Shown here: piece by piece, positions 1 to 8,311 of the stretch
How positions within the stretch are numbered: the stretch's first letter is position 1
Layout of the letters: every line of letters starts with the position of its first letter
Assembly: GCF_009176305.1 (NCBI RefSeq)
Contig: NZ_BLAJ01000004.1
Location: 682,001-746,000 of the forward strand
Length of the DNA stretch: 64,000 bases
Direction of reading: 5' to 3'
Source of the DNA: Martinezella dioscoreae
GTDB taxonomy: Bacteria; Pseudomonadota; Alphaproteobacteria; Rhizobiales; Rhizobiaceae
Translations under genes and position numbers: made by a program
The notes under the pieces: generated by a model
Seen by the model: the letters and a program-made list of their open reading frames with translations, nothing else
What the model was told of the DNA's origin: nothing
The model's database searches: none

Positions 1-409
1 GACTGCCAAGATCAGCCTGAAGCCCATCATCCAGCAGACGCTGCACGTCATCCGTCCGCTTGGAATGATGGGCGGCGAAGCGAGAATGGACCGATGCGCA
101 AAAAACACAGCCATTCACCCGCGATGCGGCCGTGGCGGCCAGTTCACGCTCAGCACGAGGAAGGCCGGCCGAGACATTGTAGAAGATATCCTTGTCCGTC
201 TTGGTACGGGCCTGGAGAATGTCGGGATCGCGTACCAGCAGCATGAAATACGGCGACTTCGCGCGGGATGCATCCACAAGGCCTGCCCAGTGGCGCTCGG
301 TCAAGTCCGCTTCATCAAGGGGCCGCAGCCAGGGTGTCCAGCCGATTTCAGCTTGAGTGAAGGCGTTTGGTCGGTCTGCGATTTCGGGATGAATTACAGT
401 TTCGGTCAT
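1..409 (-). CDS. Alkylhydroperoxidase-domain protein (Avi_7169-type), C-terminus cut by window edge
   Basis: The gene starts at the ATG complementary to 407-409 and runs off the left edge, so about 136 N-terminal residues are visible. The product begins MTETVIHPEI and contains NGCVFCASVHSRF, a CxxCxxxH motif as in the AhpD/carboxymuconolactone-decarboxylase fold, where the cysteine pair and histidine form the redox or peroxidase centre. It lies 23 bp downstream of another CMD-fold gene and is the last visible gene of the minus-strand operon headed by the binding protein at 5742-7367. From memory this pairing matches the Avi_7169/Avi_7170 families, which co-occur with a luciferase-like monooxygenase and a peptide-type ABC importer. 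The substrate is unknown. The fold call is firm; the subfamily is less so. Confidence 0.8.
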   Translation of the reverse strand, partial: MTETVIHPEIADRPNAFTQAEIGWTPWLRPLDEADLTERHWAGLVDASRAKSPYFMLLVRDPDILQARTKTDKDIFYNVSAGLPRAERELAATAASRVNGCVFCASVHSRFAAHHSKRTDDVQRLLDDGLQADLGS

Positions 410-432
410 GAAAGGATTCCTTGTTCGTGCGA

Positions 433-1062
433 TCAGGCTTGCGCGACCCGTCCGACATCGGCTGGATTGGCAGCCAAGGCCCTCAAGCCTGTAACGACCC
501 TGATCTGAAACGCGAGAAATGCGACCAGCTGTGACAAGGTAACGATGCCTGTGGTCGTCCAGCCGGCATCTAGCAGCTTCTGCAGCGCCGCGGCACTCGC
601 ATCCCTCGGACGGAAGACCAGAAGGTGGCTGTGTTCGAGCGCCGTGCTGAGCTTCAGGTCCAGAAGTTGCCGGCTTTCGCCCGATACCTCATAAACGAAG
701 CCCGGCCGGTCCTCACGGGAAAGCGGGCCAGCCAGATAATGGCCGTAAGGTCCGGTTGTATCGCCGACCTCCAGCTCCGCGGAGATGATGGCGACGAGCT
801 CCGGGCCGTGCGCCTCATCCCGCAACTTGGAAGAATAAAAATCAGCGATCTCCGGCGCCTTGTGGAGGCCAGCGACAAAGGCGGCGACGGCAAGGCGCTC
901 CGCCGGGGTCACGCTTCCCCAATGCTCGGGCTCGAAAAGAGCTTCATAGCTCTTTTGAGCATTGAGGCGCGTCTCGGGCCGTTGTGCCCGAAGGCCGTCA
1001 AGATCGGACCCAGGATCCATTCCCGCGAGGAAATCGATGACGTCTCTGGTCTGCAAAGTCAT
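433..1062 (-). CDS. CMD-domain protein (Avi_7170-type)
   Basis: The product has 209 residues from the start MTLQTRDVIDFL; an upstream extension of 28 residues is possible but lacks a better ribosome site, whereas AGAGAAGG precedes this ATG. It contains alanine-rich helices typical of the carboxymuconolactone-decarboxylase/AhpD fold (around RLAVAAFVAGLH). I see no CxxC pair, so it may be a non-catalytic or differently catalytic partner of the CxxC-bearing protein encoded just downstream. It follows the monooxygenase gene by 26 bp. The family is recognised from context and composition rather than from a catalytic motif. Confidence 0.7.
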   Translation of the reverse strand: MTLQTRDVIDFLAGMDPGSDLDGLRAQRPETRLNAQKSYEALFEPEHWGSVTPAERLAVAAFVAGLHKAPEIADFYSSKLRDEAHGPELVAIISAELEVGDTTGPYGHYLAGPLSREDRPGFVYEVSGESRQLLDLKLSTALEHSHLLVFRPRDASAAALQKLLDAGWTTTGIVTLSQLVAFLAFQIRVVTGLRALAANPADVGRVAQA

Positions 1063-1088
1063 GGTCGATGCCTTCTCTTCGGATACCG

Positions 1089-2141
1089 CTATTGGATTTG
1101 CGCCGCCAAGCGGCGCTCTTTTCCGGTTAGGTTCTGCCGCACCCAACCAAGCGCTGGGGCGACATGAGCAGCCGTCAGTTCCAGCGAGCGCAGGATATGT
1201 TCATGCGGCGGATCGACGGAATGCACTTGAAAGACCAGATCCGTGACCCGCGCCAATGCCGTGTCTGCCTGAAGTGACGCGATAACGTCGTCGGGGGTGC
1301 CGACGTGAACATCGAAGGCTCCAATCAAATCAGCCGTGGTTTCGCCCGGGATCACGAAGCCCGCCGCCTTGAAGTGTTCGACGATCCGCCTCAAGCCGAT
1401 ATCGGCGAAATGAAGGGCCTCTTTCCTGCTATCGGCGACAAAGAGGCTCCGTGAACCCAATATCCGCGGCTGACGCCCTGCCGGCAACGCAGACAGGTAG
1501 GCATCGATAATCGGATTCTGCAGGTCCCAAAGCTTGGCGTGCGGCGTCTCGATCGGCCGCGGCTGTGTGCGCGACAACATCAGCCCGTCCCCATCGCGGC
1601 CGGCACGCAAGCCGCCGCCAACGGAAAATGTCGCCTGCCACACATGGTCGCGCAAATGCGGTGCCGCAGGATAGAGGCGGTTGCCGCCCGCAAGCTCTCC
1701 GCCCGCCCAGGCATCGCGCACGAGAGCAAGATGATTGCCATAGACCTCCGTGCGCTGGCTGCTTTCCAGGCCGAAGGGAAGGAAGGCCTGCGGGGTGCCG
1801 CCCGTTCCGAAGCCGACCTCCATCCGTCCGCCGAGCAGCTTGTCGAGCACGGCCGTATCTTCGGCGACCCGCACCGCGTTCTCCATCGGCAACGTGATGA
1901 CACCCGTGCCCAAACGAATATGCGAGGTCTGCGGGGCCAGTGCGGCGAGAAACACCAATGGCGCAGGCAGGCCGCCTTCGTCTCCGTTGAAGTGATGCTG
2001 CGCCACCCAGGCCGTGTCGAAGCCATGTTTTTCGGCATGGATGATCTGCTCGGCAACCAGCCTATAGCGGGTTCCGGCATCCACCTGGTCCAGGACCCGG
2101 CTGAAGAAGCCCAGTCGCTTCGGTAATGTTGGCGTACTCAT
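1089..2141 (-). CDS. FMN-dependent luciferase-like monooxygenase (KPN_01858-type)
   Basis: The product has 350 residues, beginning MSTPTLPKRLGFFSR; AGGATGATCCC precedes this ATG, and an alternative start lies five codons upstream. The TIM-barrel luciferase-like family is shown by EKHGFDTAWVAQHHF near residue 40, the VITLPMENAVRVAED segment, and GRMEVGFGTGGTPQAF, the usual flavin-binding region. Such enzymes use reduced flavin and oxygen to oxidise small organic or organosulfur compounds. The gene sits between the ABC ATPase gene (4 bp upstream) and the two CMD/AhpD-fold genes, suggesting import followed by oxidation. No flavin reductase is encoded in this operon. Confidence 0.82.
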   Translation of the reverse strand: MSTPTLPKRLGFFSRVLDQVDAGTRYRLVAEQIIHAEKHGFDTAWVAQHHFNGDEGGLPAPLVFLAALAPQTSHIRLGTGVITLPMENAVRVAEDTAVLDKLLGGRMEVGFGTGGTPQAFLPFGLESSQRTEVYGNHLALVRDAWAGGELAGGNRLYPAAPHLRDHVWQATFSVGGGLRAGRDGDGLMLSRTQPRPIETPHAKLWDLQNPIIDAYLSALPAGRQPRILGSRSLFVADSRKEALHFADIGLRRIVEHFKAAGFVIPGETTADLIGAFDVHVGTPDDVIASLQADTALARVTDLVFQVHSVDPPHEHILRSLELTAAHVAPALGWVRQNLTGKERRLAAQIQ

Positions 2142-2145
2142 GGGA

Positions 2146-3825
2146 TCATCCTGCATTGATAAGGACGGGCGCGGTCGCCCGCGGAAACTTCTTGCCTGGC
2201 ACCGCATCGATCAGCTCGCGTGTGTATGGGCTGCTTGGATTGGAAAAGACGTCTTCGACGCGACCCGTCTCGACCAGCTGCCCGGCGTTCAGCACCGAGA
2301 CAGTGTCCGCGATCTGTCGCACGACGGCGAGATCGTGGGAGACGAACAGATAGGTCAGCCCAAGCTCGCGCTGCAACTCGCCCAAGAGATCGAGGATCTG
2401 CGCCTGCACCGTTACGTCAAGCGCGGAGACAGCCTCGTCGAGCACCAGGATCCGCGGATCGAGCACCAGCGCACGGGCGATCGCGACGCGCTGGCGCTGC
2501 CCTCCCGAAAGCGAATGCGGCCGACGTTGCGATATGTCGGCTGGCAGTCTGACCTTGTCGAGAGTGGCCGCCACCTTCGCCAATCGCTCACGGCGGGGCA
2601 GCCGTTCGAAATTCAACAACGGCTCCTCGACGATTCCCGTAATCGTCTGGCGTGGGTCGAGCGAACCATAGGGATTTTGATAGACGAGCTGGACCTTCTT
2701 GCGCAGCTGCCTCAGCGCTTCACCGCGCAACGAAGCCAGGTCGAGCCCGTCGATCAGTACCTGGCCCGAAGTCGGCTTCTGAAACGCGGAAACGATCCTT
2801 ATCGTCGTCGTCTTGCCGGAGCCGGATTCACCGACGATTGCATGGGTGCTGCCGCGGCGAACGCGAAAAGAGACATCGTCGACCGCCTGGAAACTGCCGC
2901 CGCGACCGGCACCGAAATCCTGCACCAGCCTATCGACCACGACGATGTCGTCGTCCGCCGCGACGGATGCAACCGGGTGTGCCGGCGCGGCCTTCGGCCG
3001 CGCATTCAACGATGGCGCGTCGGCAAGCAGGCGGCGCGTATAGTTGCTTCGCGGGTTTGCGAGAATGTCGGCCGTGCGCCCCCGCTCCTGGATACGGCCG
3101 TGCTGCAGGACGATCAACCTGTCGGATCGATCGGCGGCGACCCCGAGGTCATGGGTCACCAAGAGGACCGCCGTGCCATATTCCCGTCGCAGATCGTCGA
3201 TCAGATCGAGAATGTGCCTCTGCACCGTCACATCCAGGGCACTGGTGGGTTCGTCGGCGATGATCAGCGAAGGTTTCAGCGCGATGGCAATGGCGATCAA
3301 CACGCGCTGACGCATGCCGCCGGAGAGCTCATGGGGATACTGCCTGGCGCGCAATTGAGGCTGGCTGAGGCCGACACGTTCCAGCAATTCGATCGCTTGA
3401 ACGCGAGCAGCCGCTCCAGACGCCCGGCCATGCACCGTCAGGATTTCGGCGACCTGTTCGCCGATCGTCCTCACTGGATTGAGCGAATTGCCCGGATCCT
3501 GCGGCACGAGGCTGATGATGGAACCACGAATGCCATCCAGCCGCCTTTGCGGCCAGCCGGCAATATCCTGGCCGTTCAGGCGGATGGTTCCCTGCTGGAG
3601 AATGCCGCCTTCGGGCAGAAGGCCGATCAACGCCTGTGCGGTGGAGCTCTTGCCTGAACCGGATTCGCCGACGAGGGCGACCACTTCGCCGGCGCGAACC
3701 TCAAAGCCAATATCGTGAACGACCGTGCGCTGGCCGCTCTTGTCGCGATAGGCGACCCTGAGGCCCGCCACATCGAGGATCGGCACACCCTCTTCCTCAG
3801 TGGTTTCAATGATCGGAGCCGTCAT
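2146..3825 (-). CDS. Peptide/nickel-type ABC transporter, fused double ATPase
   Basis: The product has 559 residues from the ATG at 3825, which overlaps the stop of the upstream permease as ATGA. Two complete nucleotide-binding domains are fused. The first has Walker A GESGSGKS at about residues 53-60, signature LSGGMRQRV and Walker B ending IIADEP. The second has GESGSGKTT, LSGGQRQRV and ILVLDEA. Each is followed by an oligopeptide-type tail with a YTR/YTREL motif. A DppD-DppF-like fusion of this size is usual for glutathione- and peptide-type importers. It energises the two permeases encoded immediately upstream. The longer open frame beyond residue 1 runs into the permease gene and is not used. 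Confidence 0.93.
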   Translation of the reverse strand: MTAPIIETTEEEGVPILDVAGLRVAYRDKSGQRTVVHDIGFEVRAGEVVALVGESGSGKSSTAQALIGLLPEGGILQQGTIRLNGQDIAGWPQRRLDGIRGSIISLVPQDPGNSLNPVRTIGEQVAEILTVHGRASGAAARVQAIELLERVGLSQPQLRARQYPHELSGGMRQRVLIAIAIALKPSLIIADEPTSALDVTVQRHILDLIDDLRREYGTAVLLVTHDLGVAADRSDRLIVLQHGRIQERGRTADILANPRSNYTRRLLADAPSLNARPKAAPAHPVASVAADDDIVVVDRLVQDFGAGRGGSFQAVDDVSFRVRRGSTHAIVGESGSGKTTTIRIVSAFQKPTSGQVLIDGLDLASLRGEALRQLRKKVQLVYQNPYGSLDPRQTITGIVEEPLLNFERLPRRERLAKVAATLDKVRLPADISQRRPHSLSGGQRQRVAIARALVLDPRILVLDEAVSALDVTVQAQILDLLGELQRELGLTYLFVSHDLAVVRQIADTVSVLNAGQLVETGRVEDVFSNPSSPYTRELIDAVPGKKFPRATAPVLINAG

Positions 3826-4739
3826 TTCCCGATGCTCCCGATTGCCCGGCTGATGCGATTGATGGAAATAACGACCAGGACGACGACAAGACCGGGTGCG
3901 GCCGTCAGCCACCAGGCGGTTGCGATATAATTGCGTCCTTCGGCGATCAGCAGGCCCCATTCCGGTGTCGGTGGCGGCGCGCCATAGCCGAGAAAGCCGA
4001 GCGTCGCGAGCTGCAGGATCGCCCAGCCGGCCTGAAGCGCAGCAAAGGCGATCACCGAGGTCAGCGAATTCGGCAGGATATGGCGCCAGAGCACCTTGAG
4101 GAATGTCCCGCCGCTGCCGAAGGCGGCTTCGACATATTCGCTTCGGCGCACCGTCACGACTTCGGAGCGAACCAATCTGGCAAACTTGGCGATCAGCGTG
4201 CAGCCGACCGCGATCGCGGCGTTGACGGTGCCGAAACCGAGCAGGACGATGATGCTGAGCGACAAGAGAAGATCCGGTATCGACAGCATGACATCGACCA
4301 GCCTCATGATGACCGTCTCGATCCTGCCGCCAAATGATCCGGCAAGGACGCCGAGCGTCGTGCCGGCTACAAGCGCGATGCCAACGGCCGCGAGCGCGCC
4401 CGATAGCGAGTGAATCGCGCCATAGACGATGCGGGCATAGAGATCCCGCCCGAGCGAATCCGTCCCCAGGAGATGGGTGGCGCTGGGCGGTCGTAGATGT
4501 TGCCCAGGTAGGCCTTGGACAGGGTCGTAGATCGTAAAGAGACTAGGGACGAGTGCCCAAAGGACGGCCAGCGCGAGAATGAGGCAGGCAAGGAAGAGAC
4601 CAGGCCGGATGCGCGAAAAACGCCTGCCAGCTCCGGCGTTCTCACGAACATCGGTCTTGAGCGTCACGGGCGATATACTGATGTTCCGGTCGGACGAATC
4701 GAGGTCTGGATGATGTCGGGCGGTTTCGATCGTTGCCAT
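3822..4739 (-). CDS. ABC transporter permease, DppC-like
   Basis: The product has 305 residues starting MATIETARHHPD at a TGATG overlap with the preceding permease gene. The open frame continues upstream through that gene, but the extension is a shadow. A cytoplasmic N-terminus is followed by a membrane segment near LFLACLILALAVLWALV, then the DppC-type loop HLLGTDSLGRDLYARIVYG. The EAA cytoplasmic loop appears as SEYVEAAFGSGGTFLKVLWRH. Around six membrane segments are expected. It pairs with the DppB-like permease and the fused ATPase as an importer for a peptide-like or organosulfur ligand. Confidence 0.92.
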   Translation of the reverse strand: MATIETARHHPDLDSSDRNISISPVTLKTDVRENAGAGRRFSRIRPGLFLACLILALAVLWALVPSLFTIYDPVQGLPGQHLRPPSATHLLGTDSLGRDLYARIVYGAIHSLSGALAAVGIALVAGTTLGVLAGSFGGRIETVIMRLVDVMLSIPDLLLSLSIIVLLGFGTVNAAIAVGCTLIAKFARLVRSEVVTVRRSEYVEAAFGSGGTFLKVLWRHILPNSLTSVIAFAALQAGWAILQLATLGFLGYGAPPPTPEWGLLIAEGRNYIATAWWLTAAPGLVVVLVVISINRISRAIGSIGK

Positions 4740-5680
4740 CACACAGCTCCCAGCTTGGTTTTCAGACGCGGATCGAGCACGGGATAGAGAAGATCGACCA
4801 CAAGGTTGATGACGACGAAAGCGGTCGCGGCGATGACGACGATCGCTTGAAGAACGGCGACATCCTGACTGTCCACGGCCTGTTTCGTCAGCCCGCCGAT
4901 ACCATTGAGGCCAAACACCGTTTCGGTGATGACCGCGCTGGCGATCAGCTCCCCGAACAGCAATCCGGCAACGGTCAGAACCGGCAGGAGCGTATTCTTG
5001 GCGACGTGTCGCCATAGGACCTTGGCATGCGAAAGTCCCTTGGCCCGAGCCACGGGCACGAAAGGCTTCGTCAGGACTTCGTCGATGTTCTTCAGCAATA
5101 TCTGCGCGAGCGGCGCCGAAATCGGCACCGCGACCGTCAGGATAGGCAGGAAAAGACCCTCCCAGGGTCCGGGATTGATGACCGGCACGAGGCGAAGCCG
5201 GAAGGAGAATATCTGAATGAGCATGATGCCGAGCCAAAAAGTCGGCACCGATATGAACAGCGACGGAATGGACTGGATCAGGCCACGCAGCCAGGCAAAG
5301 CCGGAGAGATTGCAGGCAATCGCGATCAGAACGGCAAGAAGCGTCGCACCCGCAAAACCCAAACCTGCCAACAATAGCGATGGCGGCAGGTTGGTGGCAA
5401 GCAGCGAGCTCACCGGAACGCCTGCCTGCAGTGAATAGCCGAAATCCCCCGTCAAAAAATTCCAGATTGCGTGGGCATATTGATGCAGGAAGGATCCGTC
5501 GGCGCCATAAGCCGCCCTGATATCGGCAAGCTGTTCGGGGCTTAGTCCGTAATCCGGGTTCTGGAACTTGATCAGCACCGCGTCGCCAGGCAGCGACTGC
5601 AGCAAAACGAACGAAACGGTGAAGGCCGCCCATAAGACGAACAGCGCCTGCCCGAACCTCGATAATATGTATCTTGCCAT
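4739..5680 (-). CDS. ABC transporter permease, DppB-like
   Basis: The product has 313 residues starting MARYILSRFGQALFV; a Met seven codons upstream is an alternative. The N-terminal helix, the ESLPGD-like segment SLPGDAVLIKFQNPDYGLS, the EAA loop FVPVARAKGLSHAKVLWRH and the ending YPVLDPRLK are diagnostic of DppB/OppB permeases. Stop and next start overlap as TGATG, so translation is probably coupled to the DppC-like gene. A strong hairpin at 5709-5729 separates it from the binding-protein gene. Confidence 0.92.
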   Translation of the reverse strand: MARYILSRFGQALFVLWAAFTVSFVLLQSLPGDAVLIKFQNPDYGLSPEQLADIRAAYGADGSFLHQYAHAIWNFLTGDFGYSLQAGVPVSSLLATNLPPSLLLAGLGFAGATLLAVLIAIACNLSGFAWLRGLIQSIPSLFISVPTFWLGIMLIQIFSFRLRLVPVINPGPWEGLFLPILTVAVPISAPLAQILLKNIDEVLTKPFVPVARAKGLSHAKVLWRHVAKNTLLPVLTVAGLLFGELIASAVITETVFGLNGIGGLTKQAVDSQDVAVLQAIVVIAATAFVVINLVVDLLYPVLDPRLKTKLGAV

Positions 5681-5708
5681 GCCACTACCATGTCTTCGCA
5701 TGAAGGAA

Positions 5709-5729
5709 GGCCCGGCACCACGCCGGGCC
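5709..5729 (-). promoter_or_regulatory. Intercistronic hairpin after binding-protein gene
   Basis: A perfect 8-bp stem, GGCCCGGC (5709-5716) with GCCGGGCC (5722-5729), has a 5-nt loop. It lies 12 nt beyond the binding-protein stop on the minus strand and upstream of the permease start. No T-run follows, so it is more likely a 3'-end-stabilising or partial-attenuation structure than a full terminator. Confidence 0.65.
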
Positions 5730-5741
5730 AGCCCCTTTTCA

Positions 5742-7367
5742 TCAATGTTCAGCGAGCCAGGTGCTGTAGAAGGACGGACGTCCCACGGCCTCGAATGCAA
5801 CCCCCTTCACGTAAGGCGCGCCAGCGAAGACCTGCGGCTCCTCGAAGAAGGGGATGACATAGGCCTGATCGAGCAGATATTCCTGCGCGGCCTTGGCCGC
5901 CGCCAGTCGCTTGTCGCGATCCGTCTCGGAGGCGACGGTTTCCAGGATGCCGTTCAGCTTGTCATCCGAGAAGGTCGCCTTGGGATTGAGGCCGCCCTTT
6001 TGCAGCAGGGCATCGCGATTCTTGGGATAGAACTGGCTCTTGATGACATCGGGATCGGCGCGGCCGACCTCGGCGACGACCAGCGGCGTCCTTGCTGGAT
6101 CGACATTGTCGGTCACCAGATTTCCCGAGGTTCCGGCAAGAACCTGCAGCTTGACACCGAGCTTGGCCCATTGCTGCGCGACGAGCTGCAGCACGGCCTT
6201 GTTCTGCGGCTGGGGCAAGGATTCATAGACGGCAAGCGAAAGTGGCTTGCCATCCTTCTCGCGAACACCGCTCGCGCGCTTCTTCCAGCCTGCCTCATCC
6301 AGAAGCTTTTCAGCAAGAGCCGGATCGTAGGTCAGCTTCGACGACAAATCCGTGTAGCCGGCCGCGGCCGACGAAATGACCGATTTCGCCTGCGGATAAT
6401 TTGCCGAAAACAGCGTATCGACGATTTCCTTGTTGTTGGTCGCATGCAGGAGCGCCTGGCGAACCCTAATATCGGCGACGAGCGGATTGTCCGGACGGAA
6501 GGCGACGCTGTCGTTCACGCCGCGGGTCGGCGCCGCATAGATCGCGAAACCCTGATCGGACACCTGCTTCTCGTCATAGGCCTGCAGCTGACGGATGAAA
6601 TCGGCCTGGCCGGAAAGCAATGCGCCGATGCGCACGCTGTCCTCGCCGGTGATGATGTACTTGATCCCGTCCAGATAGGCCCGGCCCTGATGCGCCAACT
6701 TGTTTGGACCCCAGTTATAGTCTGTCCGCGCTTTCAGCGAGAGCTGCTTGCCGAGCGTCTCGCTTTCGACGACAAAGGGGCCGGACCCGATGATCTTCGT
6801 CGCATCGCCGAGCTGGTCGAAAGGCAATGCCAGCGTCTTTAGGGAAACCAAGCCCGATCCGATCACGGCGGTTCCCTGCAGGAAACCCGGAGACGGCTTC
6901 TTGAAGTAGAACTTGACCGTATAGGGATCGACGACTTCGCTATGATCGTAGTTGTTGATGACCTCGGAAACCGGCTGCTTCAGCTCCTTATTGCCAAGGC
7001 CGAACGTATCATAATTCTTCGCCACGGCATTGGCGTCGAGCGGAGAACCGTCGGAAAATGTCACGCCCTTGCGGATCTTGAACGTATATTCCGTCGCCTT
7101 GTCGTTGACTGTCCAGGATTCGGCGATCCACGGCTCGATATCGAGCGTCTTCGGGTTCTGATAGGTGAGCTTGTCGGTGATCTGGTTGAGAATGCCACCA
7201 TTCGGATAGAAGCCGCCCGCCGGCGGGTAAAGGTTCGTATGCGCCTGCTGTTCAAGATAAATCAGCGTGCCGCCCTTGACCGGCTGGTCATCGGCGAATG
7301 CCGACGGCGCCACCAATAGCCACACGCTTAGTAAACTTGCCGCCTTGAATTTGGCTTTGATGCCCAT
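5742..7367 (-). CDS. Periplasmic solute-binding protein, peptide/nickel family (KPN_01854-type)
   Basis: The product has 541 residues. A signal peptide covers about residues 1-25 (hydrophobic LLSVWLLVAPSAFA followed by DD). The mature protein has the family 5 layout: KGGTLIYLEQQ near the N-terminus, a segment ending YTFKIRKGVTFSDGSPLDA, and ADIRVRQALLHATNNKEIVD in the middle. It presumably delivers the substrate later attacked by the monooxygenase encoded downstream. It heads the operon, with about 400 bp of non-coding upstream DNA that contains a perfect inverted repeat at 7425-7440. The ligand cannot be read from the sequence. Confidence 0.9.
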   Translation of the reverse strand: MGIKAKFKAASLLSVWLLVAPSAFADDQPVKGGTLIYLEQQAHTNLYPPAGGFYPNGGILNQITDKLTYQNPKTLDIEPWIAESWTVNDKATEYTFKIRKGVTFSDGSPLDANAVAKNYDTFGLGNKELKQPVSEVINNYDHSEVVDPYTVKFYFKKPSPGFLQGTAVIGSGLVSLKTLALPFDQLGDATKIIGSGPFVVESETLGKQLSLKARTDYNWGPNKLAHQGRAYLDGIKYIITGEDSVRIGALLSGQADFIRQLQAYDEKQVSDQGFAIYAAPTRGVNDSVAFRPDNPLVADIRVRQALLHATNNKEIVDTLFSANYPQAKSVISSAAAGYTDLSSKLTYDPALAEKLLDEAGWKKRASGVREKDGKPLSLAVYESLPQPQNKAVLQLVAQQWAKLGVKLQVLAGTSGNLVTDNVDPARTPLVVAEVGRADPDVIKSQFYPKNRDALLQKGGLNPKATFSDDKLNGILETVASETDRDKRLAAAKAAQEYLLDQAYVIPFFEEPQVFAGAPYVKGVAFEAVGRPSFYSTWLAEH

Positions 7368-7767
7368 TGTGTAAGCCTCTGTATGAAAACGCGCATCAAA
7401 CTACGGCAAACACCAAGCTATCTATAGAATTAATATTCTAATTTGGTCGCAAGTCAGGAAACGAACGCGCGGGTATATCACGAGGTTGAATAGGCGATGG
7501 CTCCTTGATGGGGTTGGCATCCGCTTGAAGCGAGCGGCGCGATATTCGGACGTTTAGAAACAATTTCGCAATCTCCAATGCACGTTCCTCAATACCCTTC
7601 AACCTCTTCTACTAGAATTGTTTTCCCCTATCGCCCGACTATTTGGCACCGCCGCGAATAGCTCACCGCATCTTTTACATATATAATCCACTAAATTAAT
7701 GGACTAATCGAACTTAGAACGCCGCCGATCGTTCGTTCGGAAGAATCCATTTCAAGGGGTGATGAAA
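7368..7767. other. Non-coding divergent promoter region
   Basis: About 400 bp lie between the minus-strand ABC operon and the plus-strand small genes. The stretch is AT-rich compared with its surroundings, especially 7420-7445 and 7670-7715. No supported open frame was found. It should hold both divergent promoters. The inverted repeat at 7425-7440 is listed separately. Confidence 0.6.
7425..7440. promoter_or_regulatory. Candidate operator, perfect inverted repeat
   Basis: TAGAAT (7425-7430), spacer TAAT, ATTCTA (7435-7440) form a perfect 6-4-6 inverted repeat 58 bp upstream of the binding-protein start. The position suits a regulator-binding site overlapping the promoter of the 7367-to-1 operon. 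No regulator gene lies in that operon, so the binding protein is unknown. Confidence 0.4.
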
Positions 7768-7965
7768 ATGACCAGACAGGTGATTGAATATGCCGGCATT
7801 CCGGTGGGCATCGTCGTTCCGGACAAGGGCGCGCTAAGGTTCATCGCGGTCAAGTTTCACGTCTATGACCTTGACGGCCAACATTTTGCCGCCGCCTCCG
7901 ACGTGCTGCGAGCAATCCACAAGTTGGTATCCACAACGTCTGGCAATCTCAACCGAGCCGCGTAA
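7768..7965 (+). CDS. Small hypothetical protein, 65 aa
   Basis: The start MTRQVIEYAGIPVG is chosen because AAGGGG at 7754-7759 lies 8 nt upstream; two further start codons immediately before it are too close to that site. The product is soluble and has no signal peptide or membrane segment. The stretch VKFHVYDLDGQHFAAASDVLRAIHKL resembles a small alpha/beta fold. A second small gene with an excellent ribosome site follows 12 bp later, so the two are probably co-transcribed. I do not recognise a function. Confidence 0.6.
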   Translation: MTRQVIEYAGIPVGIVVPDKGALRFIAVKFHVYDLDGQHFAAASDVLRAIHKLVSTTSGNLNRAA

Positions 7966-7977
7966 AGGAGGCATATC

Positions 7978-8172
7978 ATGAGCAGGCTGCGTCGTTTCTT
8001 TCGCCTCTCGGCACAACGCGACGAGATCGAGACAAGGCTGCTGGCGCAAGAATATCGGGCGCTCATTCTCGATGATCTTGTCGATGACGGTACTAGCCAT
8101 GAGCTGCAATCGAAATCCGTCGAACTATCTCATGAGATCGGTTCGCATCGACGTCAGCCTTACCGTGGATAG
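7978..8172 (+). CDS. Small hypothetical protein, 64 aa
   Basis: The start MSRLRRFFRLSAQRDEIE is preceded by AAAGGAGG with ideal spacing, the strongest reason to call it a gene. The product is highly charged and probably helical, with many Arg and Glu residues, no membrane segment and no signal peptide. It lies 12 bp after the 65-residue gene and is likely translated from the same message. Function unknown. Confidence 0.6.
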   Translation: MSRLRRFFRLSAQRDEIETRLLAQEYRALILDDLVDDGTSHELQSKSVELSHEIGSHRRQPYRG

Positions 8173-8311
8173 CCAATCCTGTTCGACGCATTTCAGCAGC
8201 CGCTCCCGTTCGGCCCGCGAACACGGTTGCTGATGTGATCACCAAAGCCGCGGCATGCCGAATGCGGCGCAAAGACCGCAATTTAACATACCTCTATGTC
8301 GGGAGCCCCCA

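Noticed and set aside
2140..3657. Long plus-strand open frame opposite the ATPase gene
   Set aside because: It is an antisense shadow of a well-defined double ATPase in GC-rich DNA, with no domain or ribosome site.
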